Below, piece after piece: positions 56,709-64,000 of a DNA stretch of 64,000 bases. This DNA comes from an uncultured Roseateles sp. (GTDB taxonomy: Bacteria > Pseudomonadota > Gammaproteobacteria > Burkholderiales > Burkholderiaceae_C), in assembly GCF_945956965.1 (NCBI RefSeq), contig NZ_CAMFJS010000003.1, positions 62,001 through 126,000 on the forward strand. Reading direction: 5' to 3'. Numbering within the stretch: the stretch's first letter is position 1; every line of letters starts with the position of its first letter. Below the pieces are notes generated by a model that saw only the letters and a program-made list of their open reading frames with translations, made no database searches and was not told where the DNA came from. A program made the translations under genes and the position numbers.

Positions 56709-58647
56709 CGAGGATGGCTGGGTTCTCCAAAGTGCTGGTGTCCTGGGTGACGGACTCGCCCTTGGCGACCGAGCGCAGCAGGCGGCGCATGATCTTGCCG
56801 CTGCGGGTCTTGGGGAGGTTGTCGCCAAAGCGGATGTCCTTGGGCTTGGCGATGGGGCCGATCTCCTTGGCCACCCAGTCGCGCAATTGCTTGGCGATGG
56901 CCTTGGCTTCTTCGCCTTCAGGGCGAGCACGCTTGAGCACCACGAAGGCACAGATGGCCTCGCCGGTGGTATCGTCCGGGCGCCCGACCACGGCGGCTTC
57001 GGCCACCAGGTCGGTGCAGCTCACCAGAGCGGATTCGATCTCCATCGTGCCCATGCGGTGGCCGGAGACGTTCAGCACATCGTCGATGCGACCGGTGATG
57101 GTGAAGTAGCCCGTCTCGGCGTCGCGAATGGCACCGTCACCCGCCAGGTAATAGCCTTTCAGCTCGGCGGGGTAGTAGCTGCTCTTGAAGCGCTCGGGGT
57201 CGTTCCAGATGGTGCGGATCATCGAGGGCCAAGGCTTCTTCACCACCAGGATGCCGCCGGTGCCGTTGGGCACGTCGTTACCCATTTCGTCCACGATGGC
57301 GGTGGTGATGCCCGGGAAGGGCAAGGTGCAGCTGCCCGGCACCAGCGGGGTGGCCCCCGGCAGCGGCGTGATCATGTGGCCACCGGTTTCGGTCTGCCAG
57401 AAGGTGTCAACGATGGGGCAACGGCCGCCACCGACATGCTTGTGATACCACTCCCAGGCAGCGGGGTTGATGGGCTCGCCCACCGAACCCAGCAAGCGCA
57501 GGCTGCTGAGGTCATAACGCTCAGGGTGAACGGCGGTATTGCCTTCGGCGGCCTTGATCAGCGAGCGGATGGCGGTCGGCGCGGTGTAGAAGACGGTGAC
57601 CTTGTGCTTCTCGATCATCTGCCAGAAGCGGCCGGCATCCGGGTAGGTGGGCACGCCTTCGAAGACGATTTCGGTGCCGCCCAGAGCCAGGGGGCCGTAG
57701 GTGATATAGCTGTGGCCGGTGACCCAGCCGATGTCGGCCGTGCACCAGAACACATCGGAATCCTTGAGGTCGAAGGTCCACTTGGTGGTCAGCGCGGCAA
57801 ACAGCAGATAGCCGCCGGTGGAATGCTGCACGCCCTTAGGCTTGCCGGTGGAGCCGGAGGTGTAGAGCAGGAACAGCGGATGCTCGGCTTCCACCCACTC
57901 AGGCTCACACACCGAGGCCTGGCCTTGCAGCACATCGTGCAGCCAGAGGTCGCGGCCTTCCACCCAATTGATCTTGCCGCCGGTGCGCTTGTAAACAATC
58001 ACATCGCGCAAGGTCGGGCAGGCGCCGCCTTCCAGGGCCTCATCCACAATCGCCTTCAGGGGCAGAGCCTTGCCGCCGCGAGCTTGCTCGTCAGCGGTGA
58101 TCACCATCACGGCGCCGGCATCTTGAATGCGGTCACGCAGGCTTTGAGCGGAGAAGCCACCGAACACCACCGAGTGGGTGGCGCCGATGCGGGCGCATGC
58201 CTGCATGGCGGCCACGCCTTCGATGGACATGGACATATAGATGACCACGCGGTCACCCTTTTTGACGCCACGCGCCTTCAGCGCATTGGCCAGCTGGGCC
58301 ACGCGGCCAAGCAATTCGCTGTAAGTGACCTTGGTGACGGCGCCATCGTCGGCTTCAAAGATCAGCGCGGTCTTTTCGCCCTTACCGGCCTCGATATGGC
58401 GGTCCAGGCAGTTGTAAGACACATTGAGCTTGCCGTCTTCAAACCACTTGAAGAACGGGGCCTCGCTGCTGTTGAGCGTCTTGGTGAAAGGCGTTTGCCA
58501 GCTGACGAACTCACGCGCCAGGCGGGCCCAATAGCCTTCGTAGTCGTTTGCGGCCTCGTCAACCAGGGCTTGGTAGCCCGCCATGCCCTTGACATGGGCG
58601 TTCGCCTGCCATTCGGCGCTGGGCAGATATTGGGCGGTCTGAGTCAT
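56686..58647 (-). CDS. acs: Acetyl-coenzyme A synthetase
   Basis: The 653-residue enzyme makes acetyl-CoA from acetate, ATP and CoA. The AMP-binding motif is [20 protein letters not shown]. The C-terminal motif [11 protein letters not shown] carries the regulatory/catalytic lysine that is acetylated in this family. The start ATG 58647 has AGAGGAG upstream. Its 3' end has a partial duplicate outside the gene (see repeat entry). Confidence 0.97.
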   Translation of the reverse strand: MTQTAQYLPSAEWQANAHVKGMAGYQALVDEAANDYEGYWARLAREFVSWQTPFTKTLNSSEAPFFKWFEDGKLNVSYNCLDRHIEAGKGEKTALIFEADDGAVTKVTYSELLGRVAQLANALKARGVKKGDRVVIYMSMSIEGVAAMQACARIGATHSVVFGGFSAQSLRDRIQDAGAVMVITADEQARGGKALPLKAIVDEALEGGACPTLRDVIVYKRTGGKINWVEGRDLWLHDVLQGQASVCEPEWVEAEHPLFLLYTSGSTGKPKGVQHSTGGYLLFAALTTKWTFDLKDSDVFWCTADIGWVTGHSYITYGPLALGGTEIVFEGVPTYPDAGRFWQMIEKHKVTVFYTAPTAIRSLIKAAEGNTAVHPERYDLSSLRLLGSVGEPINPAAWEWYHKHVGGGRCPIVDTFWQTETGGHMITPLPGATPLVPGSCTLPFPGITTAIVDEMGNDVPNGTGGILVVKKPWPSMIRTIWNDPERFKSSYYPAELKGYYLAGDGAIRDAETGYFTITGRIDDVLNVSGHRMGTMEIESALVSCTDLVAEAAVVGRPDDTTGEAICAFVVLKRARPEGEEAKAIAKQLRDWVAKEIGPIAKPKDIRFGDNLPKTRSGKIMRRLLRSVAKGESVTQDTSTLENPAILDQLGQAY

Positions 58648-58863
58648 GAGCTTGTCTCCTCTGAGGGGTTGATCTGCAATCCGTGCTCGCGCTGAATGTC
58701 ATTCAAATCGCAAGGCATTGACGCGACTGTGCATGGCATCTCTGACGAAGCGCTTACTCAAATCGCCACAATGCTGACTCAGCGAACTTCTCTGCCGGTG
58801 ACCCCGCACGGCATCTGGCCGACAAGTTCTTAGAATCGCTCACCCCAAAGACACGAGGAATCC

Positions 58864-59493
58864 ATGTCCACGCCCCCTACCCACCTGCGCCCACTGCCCA
58901 ATCTGATTTTCGCCAGCCGCTGGTTGCAGCTGCCGCTCTATCTGGGTCTGATCCTGGCGCAAGCCGTGTATGTGTTCCAGTTCTGGACCGAGTTGGTTCA
59001 CCTGATCGAATCCGCATTCGGCCACCAGGAGGCCTTGGCCACGCTGGTGAAAAGCATTGGCTACAAGGCCACGGCGATCAAGGATATGTCGGGCGCGGTG
59101 ATTGGCTATGAGCCCATCGCCAAGCTCAACGAGACCATTCTGATGCTGGTGGTGCTGGGCCTGATCGACGTGGTGATGATCTCCAACCTGCTGATCATGG
59201 TGATCGTGGGCGGCTACGAGACCTTTGTGTCGCGCATGAATCTGGACGGCCACCCGGACCAGCCGGAATGGCTCAGCCACGTGAACGCCTCGGTGCTCAA
59301 GGTCAAGCTGGCGACCGCCATCATCGGCATCTCATCCATCCACCTGCTCAAGACCTTCATCAACGCCGATAACTACAGCGAGAAGACGCTGATGTGGCAG
59401 ACCTTGATCCACCTGGCCTTCCTGGCCTCGGCGCTGGCAATTGCCTACACCGACAAGCTGCTCAGCGGCGGACACCCGCCGGCTGAGCACTGA
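58864..59493 (+). CDS. YqhA-family (UPF0114) membrane protein
   Basis: The 209-residue protein has three or four membrane helices and the family sequence [38 protein letters not shown] and [21 protein letters not shown]. Function is unknown; family members are sometimes proposed as small channels. It is convergent with nhaA with only 6 bp between stops. The 216-bp gap to acs holds the divergent promoters; I see no gene there. Confidence 0.9.
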   Translation: MSTPPTHLRPLPNLIFASRWLQLPLYLGLILAQAVYVFQFWTELVHLIESAFGHQEALATLVKSIGYKATAIKDMSGAVIGYEPIAKLNETILMLVVLGLIDVVMISNLLIMVIVGGYETFVSRMNLDGHPDQPEWLSHVNASVLKVKLATAIIGISSIHLLKTFINADNYSEKTLMWQTLIHLAFLASALAIAYTDKLLSGGHPPAEH

Positions 59494-59499
59494 GCTGGT

Positions 59500-60678
59500 T
59501 TAGGAGGGTTGGTTGGCGGCCTTGTGAAGAATCCAGGCGCCAATCGCCCCGGCCAGCAGTGAGCCACCCAAGACACCCAGCTTGACCTGAGTCTCAAATT
59601 CCGGCCCCAGGCCCTCAAAAGCCAGGCCGCCGATGAACAAGCTCATGGTGAAACCGATGCCACAAAGCACGCAGACACCAAAGAACTGCGTCCAACTGGC
59701 GCCCGAGGGGCGGCTCGCCACGCCGAATTTGATCAGCAGCCAGGCGCTGCCAAACACGCCCACCGCCTTGCCGACCAGCAGGCCCATGGCAATGCCCATG
59801 GGCAGGGGCTGCAAGAGTGCCGCCGGGCTCATGCCGGCAAACGAAACGCCGGCATTCGCAAACGCAAACATCGGCAGGATCAGGTAAGACACCCAGGGGT
59901 GCAGGCCATGCTCCAGAGTTTCCAGCGGTGAGCCGCCGTGCTTGTCCTGCATGGGGATGAACATCGCCGTGGCCACCCCGGCCAGCGTGGCGTGCACGCC
60001 CGACTTCAGCACGCACAGCCACAAGAGCAGGCCCACGGCCAGATAGACATCGCTGCGCGTCACGCCGGAAAAGTTCAGCGCCCACAGCAAGAACAAGCAA
60101 CCGCCCGCCGCCGCCATCATGGGCAGTGAGAGCTGCTGGGTGTAGAAAAGCGCAATCACGACGATGGCGCCCAGGTCGTCAATGATGGCCACCGCCGTCA
60201 GGAAGATCTTCAGCGAGGCGGGCACCCGCGAGCCCAGCAGCATCAAGATGCCGATGGCGAAAGCGATATCGGTTGCGGCTGGAATCGCCCAGCCCCGCAA
60301 GGCCTGCGCATCGCTCCAGTTGAAACCCACATAGATCAGCGCCGGCACCACCATGCCGCCCAGGGCGGCCACGGCCGGCAGAATCGCCTGCTTGACGCTG
60401 GCCAACTCGCCCGCCACAAACTCGCGCTTGATCTCCAGGCCCACCAGCAGAAAGAACACTGCCATCCACAAGTCATTGACCCAGACGATCAGCGGCTTCT
60501 TCAGCACCAGTGCATCGGCGCCGACACGCACTTCGCCGCTGATCTGGGTGAAGCCCTGGTAGAGATGGCTCATGGGGCTGTTGCTGATGATCAGCGCCAA
60601 AATCGCCGCCAAGGCCAGCACGATGCCGCTGCTGGATTCGCTGGCAAAAAACTTTCGTAGTGACTGTGTCATCAGCAT
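59500..60678 (-). CDS. nhaA: Na+/H+ antiporter NhaA
   Basis: The 392-residue, roughly 12-helix antiporter has WMAVFFLLVGLEIKREFV, ATDIAFAIGIL and the ion-binding Asp pair in AVAIIDDLGAIVVIA. Start ATG 60678 (MLMTQS) is preferred, since GGAGAG lies 6 nt before it; ATG 60672 is the alternative. It is divergent from the fumarase gene (131 bp apart). Confidence 0.95.
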   Translation of the reverse strand: MLMTQSLRKFFASESSSGIVLALAAILALIISNSPMSHLYQGFTQISGEVRVGADALVLKKPLIVWVNDLWMAVFFLLVGLEIKREFVAGELASVKQAILPAVAALGGMVVPALIYVGFNWSDAQALRGWAIPAATDIAFAIGILMLLGSRVPASLKIFLTAVAIIDDLGAIVVIALFYTQQLSLPMMAAAGGCLFLLWALNFSGVTRSDVYLAVGLLLWLCVLKSGVHATLAGVATAMFIPMQDKHGGSPLETLEHGLHPWVSYLILPMFAFANAGVSFAGMSPAALLQPLPMGIAMGLLVGKAVGVFGSAWLLIKFGVASRPSGASWTQFFGVCVLCGIGFTMSLFIGGLAFEGLGPEFETQVKLGVLGGSLLAGAIGAWILHKAANQPS

Positions 60679-60809
60679 AGGTCTCTCCAGTCGCACCGAC
60701 CAAGGGCGCGGTATTCAGTAAACTGGCGGGCAGTGTCTCAGAGTTTTTTGTCAGCGCGGCCAAGCTTTTGACCCGCGCGGACACGGTCTCCCCTAAGTCC
60801 AGCGCCCCT

Positions 60810-62363
60810 ATGACTACTTCAAGCTCCACCCCCATCCGCTACGCCGACCTGGTTGAAAGCGTGGCCGCCGCCCTGCAGTACATCAGCTACTACCACCCGG
60901 CTGACTACATCGCCCACCTGGCGCGCGCTTACGAACGCGAGCAAAGCCCGGCGGCCAAAGACGCCATCGCGCAGATTCTCACCAATTCGAAGATGTGCGC
61001 CGAAGGCCGCCGCCCGATCTGCCAGGACACCGGCATCGTCAATGTCTTCCTCAAGGTCGGCATGAATGTGCGCTGGGAAGGCTTCCCCGGCTCGCTGGAA
61101 GACGCCGTCAATGAAGGCGTGCGTCAGGCTTACAACAACGCCGACAACAAGCTGCGCGCCTCGGTGCTGAACGACCCGATCTTCGAGCGCAAGAACACCA
61201 AGGACAACACCCCCGCCGTCATCAGCGTCAGCATCGTGCCCGGCAACACGGTGGACGTGATGGTGGCCGCCAAGGGTGGCGGCAGCGAGAACAAGAGCAA
61301 GTTCATCATGATGAACCCCGGCGACAATCTGGTCGACTGGGTGCTCAAGACCGTGCCCCTGATGGGTGCCGGCTGGTGCCCGCCTGGCATGCTGGGCATT
61401 GGCGTCGGCGGCACGGCCGAAAAGGCCATGCTGCTGGCCAAAGAGTCGCTGATGGAAGACATCGATATGTACGAGCTGCTGGAACGCGGCCCGCAGAACA
61501 AGCTCGAAGAGCTGCGTATCGAGCTTTATGAAAAGGTCAACGCCCTGGGTATCGGCGCCCAAGGCCTGGGCGGCCTGACCACGGTGCTGGACATCAAGAT
61601 CAAGACCTACCCGACCCATGCGGCCAGCAAGCCCGTGGCCATGATCCCCAACTGCGCCGCCACCCGCCACGGCCACTTTGTGCTGGACGGCTCGGGGCCC
61701 GCCTTCATGACCCCGCCCAGCCTGGACCTCTGGCCCGATGTGAAGTGGGCGCCGGACTACAACAAGAGCAAGCGCGTGGACCTGAACGCGCTGACCAAGG
61801 AAGAAGTCGCCAGTTGGAAGCCGGGCGACACCCTGCTCTTGAACGGCAAGATGCTGACCGGCCGCGACGCTGCCCACAAGCGCATTGCCGACATGCTGGC
61901 CAAGGGCGAGAAGCTGCCGGTGGACTTCACCAACCGCGTCATTTACTACGTCGGCCCGGTCGACCCGGTGCGCGAAGAAGTGGTGGGCCCCGCCGGCCCG
62001 ACCACCGCCACTCGCATGGACGGCTTCACCCGCATGATGCTGGAGAAGACCGGCCTGATCGCCATGGTGGGCAAGGCCGAGCGTGGCCCGGTCGCCATCG
62101 AAGCCATCAAGGACAACAAGAGCGCCTACCTGATGGCCGTGGGCGGCGCCGCCTATCTGGTGTCCAAGGCCATCAAGGCCGCGCCGGTGGTGGGCTTCGC
62201 CGACCTGGGCATGGAAGCGATCTACGAGTTTGACGTGGTCGATATGCCTGTGACCGTGGCGGTGGACGCCGGCGGCACCAGCGCCCACATTACCGGCCCG
62301 GCCGAGTGGAAAGAGCGCATTGCCAGCGGCAAGAGCGTGAGCATCCCCATTGCCAGCGCCTGA
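60810..62363 (+). CDS. Fumarate hydratase, class I (iron-sulfur)
   Basis: The 517-residue enzyme converts fumarate to malate using a 4Fe-4S cluster. Cys ligands are in ICQDTGIVNVF, GAGWCPPGMLGIG and IPNCAATRHGHF. The C-terminal beta domain contains GPTTATRMDGFTRMML. It is a one-chain FumA/FumB-type enzyme. ATG 60810 (MTTSSSTPIRYADLV) is chosen; a start at 60768 is possible but lacks family support. Confidence 0.95.
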   Translation: MTTSSSTPIRYADLVESVAAALQYISYYHPADYIAHLARAYEREQSPAAKDAIAQILTNSKMCAEGRRPICQDTGIVNVFLKVGMNVRWEGFPGSLEDAVNEGVRQAYNNADNKLRASVLNDPIFERKNTKDNTPAVISVSIVPGNTVDVMVAAKGGGSENKSKFIMMNPGDNLVDWVLKTVPLMGAGWCPPGMLGIGVGGTAEKAMLLAKESLMEDIDMYELLERGPQNKLEELRIELYEKVNALGIGAQGLGGLTTVLDIKIKTYPTHAASKPVAMIPNCAATRHGHFVLDGSGPAFMTPPSLDLWPDVKWAPDYNKSKRVDLNALTKEEVASWKPGDTLLLNGKMLTGRDAAHKRIADMLAKGEKLPVDFTNRVIYYVGPVDPVREEVVGPAGPTTATRMDGFTRMMLEKTGLIAMVGKAERGPVAIEAIKDNKSAYLMAVGGAAYLVSKAIKAAPVVGFADLGMEAIYEFDVVDMPVTVAVDAGGTSAHITGPAEWKERIASGKSVSIPIASA

Positions 62364-62406
62364 GCCCGCTGTATGCGCTGAGCCCGTTCTGAACTGAGCA
62401 GCTGCC

Positions 62407-62450
62407 AAGGGCAGGAGGTCTCGCGAATCGCGCGGCCTTCTGCCCTTTTT
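62407..62450 (+). terminator. Intrinsic terminator after fumarase
   Basis: The stem AAGGGCAG...CTGCCCTT, extended by AGG/CCT and CGCG pairs with two mismatches, ends in TTTTT. It separates fumarase from the chemotaxis gene. Confidence 0.85.
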
Positions 62451-62563
62451 CTATGGGCGCGTCACGCCTGGGCAAACACCCAGAGCGCAAGGGCCTACAG
62501 GCGCTATGCGATCCAGCAGGCCCGCCTTATCATGGGCTCACCGCCTCATCTGCCGGAGCCGCC

Positions 62564-64000
62564 CATGCTGAAGACCATCAAGTCGCGCTTGATTGCTGCC
62601 TGTATCGGTATCGTGTTTGCGGCCATCGCCCTGGCCACCACGATCAGCTACCAAACGGTGAAAGCCACCGTGCTGCAACAGGTTGACGAACAGTTGAGCG
62701 AGCAAGGCCGCACGCATGCGGACATGATCTCGATCTGGGTGCGCTCACAGAAGAACATCGTCGCCTCGCTGGCCCCCGCTTTGCAACATGCCGACCCCGG
62801 CCCGGCCTTGCAACAAGCGCTGAGCGCCGGTGTGCTGGACTTGGCCTATCTGGGCGCGGCCGACAAGCGCATGGTCTCGGTGCCCGACCGCAAGCGCGCC
62901 GCCGACTACGACCCCACCGCCCGCCCCTGGTACAAGCTGGCCGCCGGCGGCGACAAGCCGGTGCTGACCTCGCCCTATATCGCGGCCTCCACCAAGAAGC
63001 TGGTGGTGACTTTTGCTGCGCCCATTCGCGAAGGTGGCGAGTTGAAAGGCGTGGCCGGCTCGGATGTGCCCCTGGATGAGGTGGTGGCCGATCTCAGCAA
63101 GGTCAAACCCACGCCCAGCGGCTTTGCATTCCTGATCGACAAGGGCGGCAAGGTCGTCGCCCACCCCAAGGCCGAACTCGCGCTGAAGCCCGCCAACGAA
63201 GTGGCGCCCGGCATCGAGGCCTTGATGGGAGCCAAGTCCCAAGCCGATGCCCTGCCCGTCCTGCGCATTGGTGAGCAAGATTTCTTTGTGAAGTTCTCGC
63301 CGGTCAGCGACACCGACTGGACCCTGGTCACCGCGGCCGAGCAGACGGAGGCCTTGAAAGCCCTCTCGCAATTGCTGCGCAATGCCAGCATCGGCCTGAT
63401 TCTGGTTGTGGCGGCGGCGGCGTTTCTGGCCACTATGCTGGTCAGGGCCCTGCTGGCCCGCTTGGTCAGCGTGCGCAATGCCATGGACCAGATTGGATCG
63501 GGCTCCGGCGATCTGACCCAGCGCCTAGGCACCGAGGGCGAGGATGAGCTGACCGAAATCTCCCGCGCCTTCAACCAGTTTGTCGGCCAGATCGAGGATG
63601 TGATGCGCGATGTGCGCCACACGGCTGAATCCATCGCCGTGGCCTCGCGCGAGATCGCCGTCGGAGCCCAGGATCTGAGCGCCCGCACCGAACAGACCGC
63701 CAGCAATCTGGAACAAACCGCCTCGGCCATGGAAAGCCTGACCGAGACGGTGCACCGCAGCACCGACAGCGCCAATGCCGCCAGTGGCCACGCCAGCAGC
63801 TCGGCCGACATCGCCAATCGCGGCGGTGTGGCGGTGGGCCGGGTGGTGTCCACCATGAATGACATCAGCAGCAGTTCCCAGCGCATTGCCGACATCATCG
63901 GCACCATCGACGGCATCGCTTTCCAGACCAATATCTTGGCCTTGAATGCTGCCGTCGAGGCGGCACGCGCGGGTGAACAAGGGCGTGGATTTGCCGTCGT
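62564..64000 (+). CDS. Methyl-accepting chemotaxis protein (partial, 3' end outside window)
   Basis: The frame is open from ATG 62564 to the window end, giving 479 residues. Residues 8-30 and about 274-297 are membrane helices. Between them is a Cache-type sensor domain with [12 protein letters not shown] and a small ligand pocket typical of dCache. A HAMP domain (about 300-350) follows, then the coiled signalling region, ending in [34 protein letters not shown], which is the highly conserved hairpin tip. Ligand is unknown; Cache receptors often bind amino acids or organic acids. Confidence 0.95.

Noticed and set aside
56623-58695. 690-codon open frame antisense to acs
   Set aside because: Shadow frame; acs on the minus strand is unambiguous.
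60819-62408. 529-codon open frame antisense to fumarase
   Set aside because: Shadow frame with His/Gly/Val bias; fumarase is clear on the plus strand.
1-64000. CRISPR arrays, insertion sequences, integrases, phage genes
   Set aside because: No regularly spaced repeats, transposase or integrase motifs were found in any region.

Overview
The window is chromosomal DNA of a GC-rich betaproteobacterium of the order Burkholderiales. Gene content and order point to the Roseateles/Paucibacter/Pelomonas/Rubrivivax neighbourhood. The pointers are the ompA-ubiG-gph block divergent from gyrA-serC-pheA-tyrA-aroA/cmk-rpsA-ihfB-lapAB, an AroA-cytidylate kinase fusion, a proteobacterial PEP-CTERM protein, and a betaproteobacterial tmRNA tag. 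The genus is an inference. There are no rRNA genes, tRNA genes, insertion sequences, integrases or CRISPR arrays; the only stable RNA recognised is tmRNA. The exosortase expected for the PEP-CTERM protein is not in the window.

Layout. 1-1.8 kb: the end of a possible toxin/effector gene and a DUF4157 (HEXXH) protein of the kind associated with contractile injection systems. 1.8-8.5 kb: ribE and amtB, with a candidate sigma-54 promoter and NtrC site, then an ArsC-like protein, the two N-end-rule aminoacyl transferases aat and bpt, a Na+/H+ antiporter and an ExoD protein. 8.7-13.6 kb: molbindin, RBBP9-type hydrolase, 1-Cys peroxiredoxin, CysB-type regulator and a serine hydrolase. 13.7-17.4 kb: DHH phosphoesterase, ssrA, gph, ubiG and an OmpA-family protein. 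17.6-30.2 kb: a long housekeeping run, gyrA to lapB. 30.3-38.3 kb: glycosyltransferases and msbA (LPS core/surface glycan assembly), a patatin-like lipase and an HtrL/YibB protein. 38.5-42.1 kb: dnaE.

42.4-46.6 kb is the most unusual part. Four consecutive genes encode exported proteins: a small Ig-like protein, a TolB-type beta-propeller, a second propeller ending in two perfect dockerin-type calcium loops, and a cohesin-like protein carrying a PEP-CTERM anchor. I read it as a candidate self-contained cohesin-dockerin surface complex attached by the exosortase route. 46.9-56.4 kb: an exported cyclophilin, a PhnCDE-like ABC transporter divergent from selD (probable selenium-oxyanion uptake), an inner-membrane OmpA-domain protein, an NHL-propeller/M23 peptidase fusion and a small cytochrome c. 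56.7-64 kb: acs, a YqhA-family membrane protein, nhaA, class I fumarase and the 5' part of a chemotaxis receptor that runs off the window.

Most genes are core metabolism, envelope or information processing. The accessory signals are the DUF4157 pair, the cohesin/dockerin cluster, the selenium-transporter pairing, the NHL-M23 fusion, GyrA Ile83 and a degenerate copy of the acs 3' end. Starts were moved inward from the longest open frame wherever family N-termini or Shine-Dalgarno placement argued for it; each case is noted in its entry.
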